A stretch of DNA of 42,892 bases from Sulfurimonas sp. Lineage in GTDB: Bacteria > Campylobacterota > Campylobacteria > Campylobacterales > Sulfurimonadaceae. The stretch lies in the NCBI GenBank assembly GCA_027019325.1, contig JALUWT010000113.1, forward strand, positions 1 to 42,892, written 5' to 3'. Below, piece by piece: positions 8,935-16,257 of this stretch. Each line of letters starts with the position of its first letter. The stretch's first letter is position 1. Under the pieces are notes generated by a model. The model had not been told where the DNA came from. It did not search any database and worked only from the letters and a program-made list of their open reading frames with translations. A program made the translations under genes and the position numbers.

Positions 8935-10194
8935 CTAAATTAAATAATCTTGCTCGATTTTTTTGCAGTACGCTGCGAGCATCGCATGTTCAAAATCATT
9001 GTTGGTAGCATATTGATATCCAAATGTTTTTGCCCAGAGTTCATGGGGTTCCATGCAGAGATAGAAAAAGACACTGTCTTCTTCTTGCTGCCAGGGTTTA
9101 AAACTCTCATACGCATGTTTGAACATTGCTATCTTTGTCGCTTCGGGGTACGATGTCTTTCCACTTGCATCTTCATGTGGAATCTGTGTGATTTTACTGC
9201 GAAACTCACGCTCACGCAACTGCTTAATGACAGGCTTTATAAAAGTCAATGTCCCAAAGCTGACAAGGGCTACCTCTGAAGGTTCGAATTGTAGTATAAG
9301 TTTTTCATATAGCGCTTGATATTCGTCAAGATAGCCGACATACTCTACAATAGGGTGAAAATGAAAACCCACTTTTACACCTTTATCTGCGAGTTTTCGT
9401 GCTGCTGCGATGCGTTTGTCCAATGAAGCTGTGAGGTGCTCTTCATTTTCGATAATGGTCGGGGTGTTGAGACTCCAGGTACAGAAAATATTTTTAGGGA
9501 CTGCATTTTCAAGCAGGTACTTGATATTCTCCGATTTAGTTTTAAACTCCAGTATAACATTTGGATTTTTACGGGCAAATTCAAAAAGTGCATCCAAAAT
9601 ACCTTCGCGATTGCCAAACATCAGCGAGTCACTTGCCTGACCTGTTCCTATATGGTAGGTTTTGTTTGGGTCGAGCTGAAGATTTAAGAGCTTTTGTGTA
9701 AAAGTGGCATCAAAGGTGATAGTGTTTTGATTGTAAAAGCTCTGAATGGAACAGTAGGAGCAGTCAAAGCCGCAGGACTCAACTGCATCGAGGGTGAGAA
9801 GATTACAGCAGCGCGTCTTTTCGCTTGCAACCGGACAGAGACCCAGACCAAAGCCCTCTTTAGCCTCTGTTTTAAACGTATACTTTTGCTCTTTTGGAAT
9901 GTTCTTGAGCTCAAAATCTTCATAGGAGTTGGGTGCATTGCGAATAGCTTCATATTTCTTTTTGAGTTTTGCAAAGGCAACCTTGCGTGAGGGATGGTCG
10001 GAAAAAATCTTACTTACAGGTGCTTCATTCCACATCTCTAAATCGCGGGCCATATTTATAATCTGTAAGAGCTCCTGATGGGAAAATCTCTGTTTGAATG
10101 CCAACTCCTCGATGAACTTCTGTTCATCTTGAGGAAGTTTTGAGTAGAATGTATTTGTAACGGTTTTGTTAAACTTGTCTCTATATGAATTCAT
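8935..10194 (-). CDS. Radical SAM protein of the spore-photoproduct-lyase-like family
   Basis: A 419-residue cytoplasmic radical SAM protein. The iron-sulfur motif is C141-x3-C145-x2-C148 (SCGFDCSYCS), in the SPL arrangement. Further cysteines lie just upstream at 120, 129 and 130 (GLCPVASEKTRCC). Other family-like stretches are HIGTGQASDSLM, ILEFKTKSEN and VGFHFHPIVEY. Spore photoproduct lyase repairs a UV lesion in Bacillus spores, but these bacteria do not sporulate, so the substrate is unknown; DNA repair or another radical reaction is possible. It sits between an exported Hsp20 gene (23 bases upstream) and nnrS (7 bases downstream). Confidence 0.85.
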   Translation of the reverse strand: MNSYRDKFNKTVTNTFYSKLPQDEQKFIEELAFKQRFSHQELLQIINMARDLEMWNEAPVSKIFSDHPSRKVAFAKLKKKYEAIRNAPNSYEDFELKNIPKEQKYTFKTEAKEGFGLGLCPVASEKTRCCNLLTLDAVESCGFDCSYCSIQSFYNQNTITFDATFTQKLLNLQLDPNKTYHIGTGQASDSLMFGNREGILDALFEFARKNPNVILEFKTKSENIKYLLENAVPKNIFCTWSLNTPTIIENEEHLTASLDKRIAAARKLADKGVKVGFHFHPIVEYVGYLDEYQALYEKLILQFEPSEVALVSFGTLTFIKPVIKQLREREFRSKITQIPHEDASGKTSYPEATKIAMFKHAYESFKPWQQEEDSVFFYLCMEPHELWAKTFGYQYATNNDFEHAMLAAYCKKIEQDYLI

Positions 10195-10217
10195 AATCGA
10201 ATTCTAGCAAAAAGTTC

Positions 10218-10712
10218 TTATTTTATAGGAATAACTTTTGCCTTTGGTTTTTTAATCTCAGTTTTTGGGATGCTGACTGTTAAAATTCCGTTTTCAAATT
10301 TTGTAGAGAGTTTGCTCTCATCAATGTTTTCAGGTAGTTGAATCGCTTTTTCAAAGCTGCCGTAAAAAATCTCTTTTTTGACATAATCTTTTGACTTATT
10401 TTCTTTGGATGCTGTCTTCTCACCTTTAAGTGTTAAAATTTTGTCATCACTGATAGAGAGTTTAATGTTCTCTTTATTCACCCCTGCTAGGTCAAATTTA
10501 ATTACTATTTCTTTTGTAGAGTCTGAGATATCCATTCTTGGGTATCCGATGTTGTTGAGTTTTGCACTTGTGAGGTGTGACTCTATTAAAGAGTTAAAGT
10601 ATTGGTTCATCTTTGTAAAATCTGCATCATAAGGGCTAGTAGCATTTGATGCTGCATTTGCTGCTGTGCCTAAAAGTGTTGCAAGAAGTAAACTTGTTAC
10701 GATTTTTTTCAT
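10218..10712 (-). CDS. Exported Hsp20/alpha-crystallin small heat-shock protein
   Basis: A 164-residue product with a clear Sec signal peptide (MKKIVTSLLLATLLGTAANA) and then an alpha-crystallin domain: PRMDISDSTKEIVIKFDLAG, IKLSISDDKILTLKGEK, FEKAIQLPENID, and the closing FENGILTVSIPK. The C-terminal KVIPIK provides an I-x-I/V-like tail motif used in oligomer contacts. I chose the ATG at 10712 over the upstream ATG at 10730 because AAGGA lies seven bases before it and the signal peptide begins there. A periplasmic location is unusual for this chaperone family, which is normally cytoplasmic. It is 75 bases downstream of the Crp-family gene. Confidence 0.85.
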   Translation of the reverse strand: MKKIVTSLLLATLLGTAANAASNATSPYDADFTKMNQYFNSLIESHLTSAKLNNIGYPRMDISDSTKEIVIKFDLAGVNKENIKLSISDDKILTLKGEKTASKENKSKDYVKKEIFYGSFEKAIQLPENIDESKLSTKFENGILTVSIPKTEIKKPKAKVIPIK

Positions 10713-10728
10713 TTTATAATCCTTCATC

Positions 10729-10747
10729 ATTTAATTTCAAATTAAAT
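10729..10747. promoter_or_regulatory. AT-rich perfect palindrome upstream of the exported Hsp20 gene
   Basis: The 19-base sequence ATTTAATTT-C-AAATTAAAT is a perfect dyad, 16 bases upstream of the chosen hsp20 start and just before its ribosome-binding site. A minus-strand TATAAA lies at about 10750-10755. It could be an operator for the Crp-family regulator encoded directly upstream or a weak mRNA hairpin next to the ribosome-binding site. The AT richness makes chance occurrence fairly likely. Confidence 0.45.
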
Positions 10748-10787
10748 TTTATAACTTTTATTTTAACATGGAGTAAATAGATTTTTA

Positions 10788-11471
10788 TTATTTAAGTAGT
10801 ATTTGAGAAGCTTTTTCCCGTAATTTTTTGAAATTGGTTATTTTGATGTTACGCCTGCTTGTCTCTATGAGATTGTCTGCTTTGAGCTGTTTGAGCGAGC
10901 GCTCGACTACATGGCGGACAGTGCCGAGAAGTTTTGCGATTTCAGAATTTGAGAGGTTTTGCAGGAGATTGTATCTAAAATGTTTGCCTGGGTTGAGATT
11001 GTCAAGCAGTAGGTTTACGAGTCTGTCTTTTGTATCGTAGAGTGCTAACTCCGTTGCAAGATCTTCAGTGTGCCGCATCTGTGCCGCGAGATAAGGAAAA
11101 AACTTTTGATTAAAGGCGCTGTCATTTTTTAGCCAGTACCGAGCTCTTTCTATGGGGAGCTGTAAAACTTTACAATCTTCTAAAACCTCATAAACGACAT
11201 CATGGGCTTGATGATCAAGCAGAGAGATGACATCAAACATGTCACCGCGTTTGTAAATAAAGATGGTCTGTTCTTTATTGGTTTGAAAGTTGATTTGATA
11301 GGTTTTTATTTTGCCGTCTACAACAACATAAAAATATTTGAGCAGGTCATCGGGATAAAACGGAGATGAGCCCTTTTTATACTCAAAAGGCTTGGCATAT
11401 TTGTAAAACTCATCTTCAAAAATTTTATTTGTATTATCTAAAAGCTTTAATTGTTTGGAATTGTTTTGCAT
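10788..11471 (-). CDS. Crp/Fnr family transcriptional regulator
   Basis: A 227-residue regulator with an N-terminal cyclic-nucleotide-binding-like beta-roll (about 1-125), a long dimer helix (about 130-160) and a C-terminal winged helix containing SNSEIAKLLGTVRHVVERSL. There is no N-terminal cysteine cluster, so it is not an FNR iron-sulfur sensor. The recognition helix carries R-H-...-R where CRP has R-E-...-R and FNR has E-...-S-R, so its target site should differ from TTGAT. The ATG at 11471 was chosen over TTG at 11477. No clear RBS is visible, so it may be nearly leaderless. It heads the run with hsp20, the SPL-like gene and nnrS, so a role in NO or envelope-stress control is plausible. 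Confidence 0.85.
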   Translation of the reverse strand: MQNNSKQLKLLDNTNKIFEDEFYKYAKPFEYKKGSSPFYPDDLLKYFYVVVDGKIKTYQINFQTNKEQTIFIYKRGDMFDVISLLDHQAHDVVYEVLEDCKVLQLPIERARYWLKNDSAFNQKFFPYLAAQMRHTEDLATELALYDTKDRLVNLLLDNLNPGKHFRYNLLQNLSNSEIAKLLGTVRHVVERSLKQLKADNLIETSRRNIKITNFKKLREKASQILLK

Positions 11472-11483
11472 AGACAAATTGTA

Positions 11484-11690
11484 TCATATTTTTGTTTTTT
11501 TCATAAATGAAAGTACCTCGTCTTCATTGCCTCGAAAGACAACCTCTAAAGAGATCTTTTGTCTCCGGTTGCATATGCCGTGAAAATGCTTTTTCAAAAA
11601 GTTCCGTGAGTTGTTTGTATAGTTGATTTCCTAAACGTTTTTGTATTCTATTAAGTCGAAGTTGAAAATAGTGGATTTCTATCTTGTTAA
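11484..11690 (-). pseudogene. Possible decayed gene fragment between the OYE gene and the Crp-family gene
   Basis: After the OYE stop the minus strand stays open in a frame reading INKIEIHYFQLRLNRIQKRL, then GNQLYKQLTELFEKAFSRHM, ending at 11524. A second frame overlapping its end reads RQKISLEVVFRGNEDEV, then LSFMKKTKI, to a stop at 11484. Both halves look protein-like, which suggests one small gene split by a frameshift and without a clear start. No family was recognised, and chance reading frames in AT-rich DNA cannot be excluded. Confidence 0.25.
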
Positions 11691-12655
11691 TTAAGTCGAT
11701 AGTCTGTATATCCAACTTCACTTTTACCATAAAATGTATCAAAATTAGGCTCATTTAGTTTTGCATTTGTTTTAAATCTTTCAACTAAATCTGGATTACA
11801 AATAAAAGGAATACCAAATGCAACAGCATCAGCAAGTCCTGATTTTATTGCTTTCTCGGCACTCTCTTTTGTAAACTTTTCGTTGGCAATAAATGTACCT
11901 TTAAACAACTTTCTTAATTTTGGTGAGAGACTATCTTCGCCTTGATATTCCCTTGTAAAGATAAAGGCAATATTTCTTGAATCAAGTTCTTTTACAACAT
12001 AGCTAAAAGTTTCCAGAGGATTTGAGTCTCCCATATCGCTCATATCACCTCTGGGTGATAAGTGAACACCAACACTATCTGCACCCCAAACGCTGATTGC
12101 AACATCAGTTACTTCTAACAGTAAGCGTGCTCTGTTCTCAATGCTTCCACCATCAAAACCTGCTTCTTTGGCATGCTGTGCTCCAGTCCTATAAGCTTCG
12201 ATGATCTCTTTTATTTCTTCAATGTTTAAGGCATGGGGTGTTTCATAGGGTGTAGTCGGATTCATAAGCGAAATATGACCAGCCGGTTTGATTGGTGAAG
12301 GAGCAACTGGAAGTTTCCCACCAAGATAACTTGAATGAGAAATTCTTCCAACATGCCAAAGTTGCATAACTATTTTTCCACCTTTCTCATGAACAGCTTG
12401 AGTGATTTTTTTCCAGCCTTTGACTTGCTCGCTAGACCAAATTCCTGGAGTGTCAGGATAACCTACACCCATAGGAGTGACGCATGTAGCTTCGGTGAGA
12501 ATAAGACCTGCACTTGCTCTTTGTGCATAATAAGTTGCCATCAAATCATTTGGTACTCTTCCTTTTACAGCTCGAGTTCGGGTCATTGGTGCCATAATGA
12601 TCCTATTTTTTATTTCTATACTCCCGATTTTTAATGGTGTAAAAAGTATACTCAT
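11687..12655 (-). CDS. Old Yellow Enzyme family alkene reductase with an internal in-frame deletion
   Basis: FMN-dependent NAD(P)H oxidoreductase of the NemA/OYE type, which normally reduces activated alkenes, nitroesters and quinones. The N-terminus (LFTPLKIGSIEIKNRIIMAP), MQLWHVGRISH (97-107) and the C-terminus (NPDLVERF and the GYTDY end) match full-length family members. At residues 169/170, GFDG runs straight into GSIENRARLLLEV. Family members have about 27 more residues here, including the H-x2-N/H pair that binds the substrate and the strand-helix around GYLxxQF. The product is 322 residues instead of roughly 350-365. It is probably inactive as an OYE or altered. It is the last gene of the ADH-nitroreductase operon, nine bases after the nitroreductase. 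Confidence 0.88.
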   Translation of the reverse strand: MSILFTPLKIGSIEIKNRIIMAPMTRTRAVKGRVPNDLMATYYAQRASAGLILTEATCVTPMGVGYPDTPGIWSSEQVKGWKKITQAVHEKGGKIVMQLWHVGRISHSSYLGGKLPVAPSPIKPAGHISLMNPTTPYETPHALNIEEIKEIIEAYRTGAQHAKEAGFDGGSIENRARLLLEVTDVAISVWGADSVGVHLSPRGDMSDMGDSNPLETFSYVVKELDSRNIAFIFTREYQGEDSLSPKLRKLFKGTFIANEKFTKESAEKAIKSGLADAVAFGIPFICNPDLVERFKTNAKLNEPNFDTFYGKSEVGYTDYRLN

Positions 12656-12664
12656 AATAAATCC

Positions 12665-13294
12665 TTATTTTATAAACTCTACTACTTCATCAAAAGGCAG
12701 TCTGATTTGTTCAGGCTGTGGATTGAGTCTGTAACCAAATGGCAAGACCATTGCAAGTTGAAATTTGCTTGTATCGAGTTCTAAAATCTCTTCAACTTTT
12801 TCTTTTTCAAAACCCTCAATAGGACATGAATCTATACCGATAAACGCAGCGCCAGTCATCATATTTGCAGCAGCAATGTAAGTCTGTTTTGCAGTCCAAC
12901 AGTAAATGTTTTCATCACTGCTGAGTGTATGAGCCAAATGTTTTGTGTAAAGTCCCATATACATCTCCAAAGACTCTTTAGGCATATCACGGCGGGCAAA
13001 GCGTTTTTCAACTTCGCCAGATTCTACTTTGACGCTATCAATTCCTGTAAGTACTATTACTAAGTGTGAGCATGAAGTGATTTGTTCTTGATCCCAGCAT
13101 GCTGGTCTGAGTTTGACTTTTAACTCTTCATTAGTAATGACTAAAAATTTCCAAGCTTCCATACCAAATGATGAGGGTGATTTTCTTCCGCATTCAAGTA
13201 TATAGTGCATCTCTTCATCAGATATTTTTTTTGTTTTGTCAAATACTTTGCATGCATGACGAAAATCCATTGCTTCCATAAATTTATTTTTCAT
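12665..13294 (-). CDS. NAD(P)H-dependent nitroreductase family protein
   Basis: A 209-residue FMN flavoprotein of the NfsB-like fold. Family features are FRHACKVFDKTKKIS (flavin-binding N-terminal arginine and helix), RKSPSSFGMEAWKFLVI (residues 32-48, the conserved SP-SS-xxxPW-like FMN loop), the central helix with AAANMMTGAAFIGIDSCPIEGF, and the end PEQIRLPFDEVVEFI. It likely reduces nitroaromatics, quinones or similar electrophiles. It lies between an iron-containing alcohol dehydrogenase and the OYE gene with gaps of 24 and 9 bases, so the three form one operon. Regulation is probably by the divergent HxlR protein. Confidence 0.9.
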   Translation of the reverse strand: MKNKFMEAMDFRHACKVFDKTKKISDEEMHYILECGRKSPSSFGMEAWKFLVITNEELKVKLRPACWDQEQITSCSHLVIVLTGIDSVKVESGEVEKRFARRDMPKESLEMYMGLYTKHLAHTLSSDENIYCWTAKQTYIAAANMMTGAAFIGIDSCPIEGFEKEKVEEILELDTSKFQLAMVLPFGYRLNPQPEQIRLPFDEVVEFIK

Positions 13295-13318
13295 TTTTTA
13301 ATCCTTTTAGTTTATTTA

Positions 13319-14464
13319 TTATGCTTTTTCAAGTATATCAGAAATAACATTTGCTGAATATATTTCACCTATACCCCAAACATTAGCCAGTGCATGTGCA
13401 TTTTGTGCAAGTTCTGGTATTGCTTTTGATGGGATATTAGCATCCTTAAGGCTCGTCGGTGCTCCAATTTTTTTAAACCATGCTTCAAGGTCGCTTATTC
13501 CCTCATCTGCATTCTCTACATTAAATATTTTTTTTGCAAATCTCTCAAATTGAGGTTTGTTTTGTTCTTTATACCATTTCATCCAAGCAGGAATTACTAT
13601 TGCTAAGCCAGCTCCGTGGGCTATATTAAATAAGGCAGAAAGTGAATGTTCTATCATATGATTTGGAAAACTTCCCCCAGCTGTACCGGCAGGTGTTAAG
13701 CCATTAAGTGCTTGTATCGCTACCCATGCAAATTCTGCTCTTGCATTATAGTCATCTGGATTTTTTATAAGAATTTCTGTTGTTTGAATGACAGTTTTAA
13801 CAATCGATTCTACAATTCTTGAATTAAATTTAGGATGATCTGTCGCTGTAAAATAGATCTCAATACTGTGAGCAATAATATCAACAGCCGAATACGCTAA
13901 ATACTCATTAGATACTGTTGCCATAAGCTGTGGATTGATGACAGAAACTTTTGGATTAAGCAGTACAGAAGATATAGAGTATTTTTGCTGCGTTTCATCA
14001 TTTAAAACAACTGAATTTCCATTCATTTCACTTGCTGTTGCTGAGAGCGTCATTACTGTAAATACTGGAAGTGCCTGTGTTATTTGTGCTTTATGGATGA
14101 AAAAGTCCCAAACATCTCCCTCATATAAAGCTCCTGCAGCGATTGCTTTCGCGCTGTCGACTACAGAACCACCACCCACGCCTAAAACAGCTTCTATACC
14201 AGATAGTTTGGTTATTTTTATACCGTCGTTTACTCTGCTAAGGAGTGGATTACTTACAACATTGTCAAGTTCTTCAAAAATAATGTCATGTTTATTGAGT
14301 GAATTTATAATCCTTTGATACAATCCACTTGCTTTGATACTGCCAGTACCATAAACAAGAAGAACTTTTTTAATACCAAATTGGCCTATATACTCACCAA
14401 TATTATGTTCTTTTTCTTTTCCAAACTCTATTTTTGTTGGATTATAATATGTAAAATCGTGCAT
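13319..14464 (-). CDS. Iron-containing alcohol dehydrogenase (YqhD/BDH-like)
   Basis: A 381-residue group III alcohol dehydrogenase, most like the NADPH-dependent aldehyde reductase and butanol dehydrogenase branch. The nucleotide-binding GVGGGSVVDSAKAIA is at about 96-110, and the metal-ligand set is visible in VDIIAHSIE (Asp and His) and in MIEHSLSALFNIAHGAGLAI (two His). The N-terminus (FTYYNPTKIEFGKE) is typical of YqhD-like proteins. It likely detoxifies short-chain aldehydes. It is the first gene of the operon and is preceded by AAGG six to seven bases before the ATG. The promoter shares the intergenic operator with hxlR. Confidence 0.92.
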   Translation of the reverse strand: MHDFTYYNPTKIEFGKEKEHNIGEYIGQFGIKKVLLVYGTGSIKASGLYQRIINSLNKHDIIFEELDNVVSNPLLSRVNDGIKITKLSGIEAVLGVGGGSVVDSAKAIAAGALYEGDVWDFFIHKAQITQALPVFTVMTLSATASEMNGNSVVLNDETQQKYSISSVLLNPKVSVINPQLMATVSNEYLAYSAVDIIAHSIEIYFTATDHPKFNSRIVESIVKTVIQTTEILIKNPDDYNARAEFAWVAIQALNGLTPAGTAGGSFPNHMIEHSLSALFNIAHGAGLAIVIPAWMKWYKEQNKPQFERFAKKIFNVENADEGISDLEAWFKKIGAPTSLKDANIPSKAIPELAQNAHALANVWGIGEIYSANVISDILEKA

Positions 14465-14494
14465 ACAGAACCTTTTTAGTAAATTTATAAAAGA

Positions 14495-14573
14495 AGTATA
14501 GCTTGGATAAACTTTAATATCCCTTACATTACTTTAGGTAAGTAATAGATATTAAAGGTAAATATGTTATAAT
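14495..14573. promoter_or_regulatory. Divergent promoters with YodB-like operator (ADH operon / hxlR)
   Basis: The centre holds TACT-N7-AGTA (14530-14544) within a perfect 7-base dyad (14528-14534 and 14540-14546). This is the pattern I recall for YodB, an HxlR-type repressor. A second, overlapping dyad has perfect 10-base arms (14512-14521 and 14548-14557). Minus-strand -10 TATACT (14500-14495) faces the ADH operon and plus-strand TATAAT (14568-14573) faces hxlR. A protein bound at the dyads would cover both -35 regions. Confidence 0.7.
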
Positions 14574-14595
14574 TTTACTAATACGAAGGATATAC

Positions 14596-14961
14596 ATGTA
14601 TTATATAAATGATAAAGAATATACCTGTCCGGTATCAGTAACATTGGATATTTTTAATGACAGATGGAAACTTGCAGTTATTTGGTATCTGCTTGAAGAT
14701 GATAAAAGGTTTAAAGAACTGAGTGAAAATATTAGTCAAATAAGTCAAAAAACACTGACCATTAAACTTAAAGAACTTGAAGAAAAAAATATAATTAATA
14801 GAGAGGTTTATGCACAAATACCTCCTAAAGTTGTCTATTCGCTCACGCCGATTGGAGAAAAACTTAAACCAATGCTAATGGATATGTATGAGTGGGGTAA
14901 AGAGTATGTTAGTGAAAATGGAAAAATAACACAAGATGAGACTTCTAAAATCTCCAGTTGA
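14596..14961 (+). CDS. HxlR family transcriptional regulator
   Basis: A 121-residue winged-helix regulator. It shows the HxlR signature: the N-terminal cysteine C11 (EYTCPVSVTLDIF), the segment DRWKLAVIWYLLEDDKRFKE, LSENISQISQKTLTIKLKEL as the recognition helix region, and VVYSLTPIGEKLKPML in the wing. In YodB and HypR the equivalent cysteine senses quinones, diamide or hypochlorite by thiol modification. It is transcribed away from the ADH-nitroreductase-OYE operon across 131 bases that contain a YodB-like dyad, so autoregulation and repression of the operon are the simplest model. The RBS GAAGGA is well placed. Confidence 0.92.
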   Translation: MYYINDKEYTCPVSVTLDIFNDRWKLAVIWYLLEDDKRFKELSENISQISQKTLTIKLKELEEKNIINREVYAQIPPKVVYSLTPIGEKLKPMLMDMYEWGKEYVSENGKITQDETSKISS

Positions 14962-15041
14962 AAATATGTCAAATAGCAATAAAATACTTCACTTCTTTTA
15001 AAAACTATTATAATTGAGCTAAAGAAGTTAGGAGAGAAATT

Positions 15042-15386
15042 ATGATATTGGGGAAATGCCCTTATTGTGAGGATGGTGAGATTGAGGTGCGTGACAAAGA
15101 GGTACGAGGGAAAAAAGTAAAACTTTATGCCTGCTCAAACGCACACTGGACAACAGAAGATGGTGAGATGTTTGAAGTGACACAGGAGTCTACATGTAAC
15201 TTTAGAATTTGGCAGAATTCTTTAGCAAAATATGGAAAATGGCTTTCCTATAAAGAGGTGCGTGAGCTGCTTAGCGAGCAGGGGTTAGAAGTTGAACTAC
15301 TGAGTAAAAAGTATGGTAAAAAAATCTACTACACCAAAACTATTATTTTAAATGAAGAGTATGGAGTAAGCGTACTTTGGGATTAG
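15042..15386 (+). CDS. Small zinc-ribbon protein of unknown function
   Basis: A 114-residue soluble protein. The N-terminus has a zinc-ribbon pattern similar to that of type IA topoisomerase tails: GKCPYCEDGEIEVRD with C5 and C8, then YACSNAHW and a later STCNFRIWQ. The C-terminal half (residues about 63-114, WLSYKEVRELLSEQG) resembles the topoisomerase C-terminal repeat-type segment that binds nucleic acid. It has its own TATAAT at 15009-15014 and a good RBS (TAGGAGAG). It is convergent with the metallophosphoesterase gene with a 10-base gap. Function unknown; nucleic-acid binding is an inference. Confidence 0.75.
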   Translation: MILGKCPYCEDGEIEVRDKEVRGKKVKLYACSNAHWTTEDGEMFEVTQESTCNFRIWQNSLAKYGKWLSYKEVRELLSEQGLEVELLSKKYGKKIYYTKTIILNEEYGVSVLWD

Positions 15387-15396
15387 AGAAGTCTAA

Positions 15397-16146
15397 TTAT
15401 GATAGTGTGAAAACAGGAATCTCACTGTTTGCTTTATATCGAAGACCAATCCCCCAATATCCTAGACCGTTTGTTACATAGAGGAGGGTTTTGTTCTTTT
15501 TATACAGACCGGAAAGATAGGGTTGAAACATCTTCACGAGATAAGTAAAAGGAAAAATTTGTCCGCCATGGGTATGACCACTGAGTTGTATGTCCACTCT
15601 TGCATCTTTGATATGTTCTATATCTTTTGGTTGGTGTGCGAGTAAAATGGTAAATACATTTTTATCTATTGTAGAGAAAAGTTCGTTAAGAGCTCTTTTG
15701 TGCCCTCTTAAAAAACTATATCTGTCACTTACTCCAATCAGTTGCAATAACTGACCTCGTATTTTTAAGTGAATGCGTCTATTATCTAAGCAAAGAATAT
15801 CATTTTCTTCTAGAATTTTTTGTAGTTTTTTTGTTCCATAAAATATATCGTGATTACCGGTAACATAGTAAGTAAGCGCATCTATGTTTTTAAAAATTTC
15901 CAGTTGTTTTTTAAGTTTGCTGGCATTACATTCAATGACATCCCCGGTAAAAACTACTAAATCAGGACACCTTGCATTAATTTGTGCTACAAGAGATTGT
16001 AGATAAGATAGAGAGACTCTTGGATGTAGATGTAGATCTGAGAGTTGAATTATCTTTATACCTTGAAGTGAATCATCAAGAGTTTGTGGGTGTAATGCAA
16101 TCGTTTTAAAAGGAAAATATTTGAAACCTCTCTGTATTTTGTCCAC
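15397..16146 (-). CDS. Calcineurin-like metallophosphoesterase (YkuE/YaeI-like)
   Basis: A 249-residue phosphoesterase with the complete dinuclear-metal motif series: QLSDLHLH (D-x-H), VVFTGDVIE (GD-x-x-E/D), VTGNHDIFYG (GNHD), LLAHQP and SGHTHGGQIFP (GHTHGG). The last motif plus the closing segment YVTNGLGYWGIGLRY is typical of the YkuE/YaeI subgroup, thought to act on UDP-diacylglucosamine or related lipids at the membrane. The usual N-terminal membrane segment of that subgroup is absent or very short here. Its start lies about 110 bases from the divergent response-regulator gene, and that intergenic space contains two regulator boxes. Confidence 0.9.
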   Translation of the reverse strand: MDKIQRGFKYFPFKTIALHPQTLDDSLQGIKIIQLSDLHLHPRVSLSYLQSLVAQINARCPDLVVFTGDVIECNASKLKKQLEIFKNIDALTYYVTGNHDIFYGTKKLQKILEENDILCLDNRRIHLKIRGQLLQLIGVSDRYSFLRGHKRALNELFSTIDKNVFTILLAHQPKDIEHIKDARVDIQLSGHTHGGQIFPFTYLVKMFQPYLSGLYKKNKTLLYVTNGLGYWGIGLRYKANSEIPVFTLS

Positions 16147-16159
16147 ACTGCACCCTTTT

Positions 16160-16233
16160 TCTTCATTGAATCTTCATTTTGATACTGTAGTATTTTAATA
16201 TGAAGATTTAATGAAGATTTTCAATGATATAAT
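16160..16233 (+). promoter_or_regulatory. Response-regulator box pair and promoter before the 11-gene locus
   Basis: Two 17-base boxes flank this region. TCTTCATTGAATCTTCA is on the plus strand at 16160-16176 and TCTTCATTAAATCTTCA is on the minus strand at 16201-16217. Each contains two TCTTCA half-sites with an 11-base period, the direct-repeat geometry used by OmpR/PhoB-type regulators. A TATAAT at 16228-16233 lies 10 bases after the second box. The same 17-mer occurs again at 20369-20385 before the ABC permease gene, so an autoregulated regulon is likely. Confidence 0.75.
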
Positions 16234-16257
16234 CAAAAATAATAAAATGAGAATACA

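Noticed and set aside
10788-11471. The Crp-family protein as the activator at the FNR box at 27.4 kb
   Set aside because: Its recognition helix lacks the Glu and Ser positions that read TTGAT in FNR, and it has no iron-sulfur cysteines. The activator is more likely encoded elsewhere.
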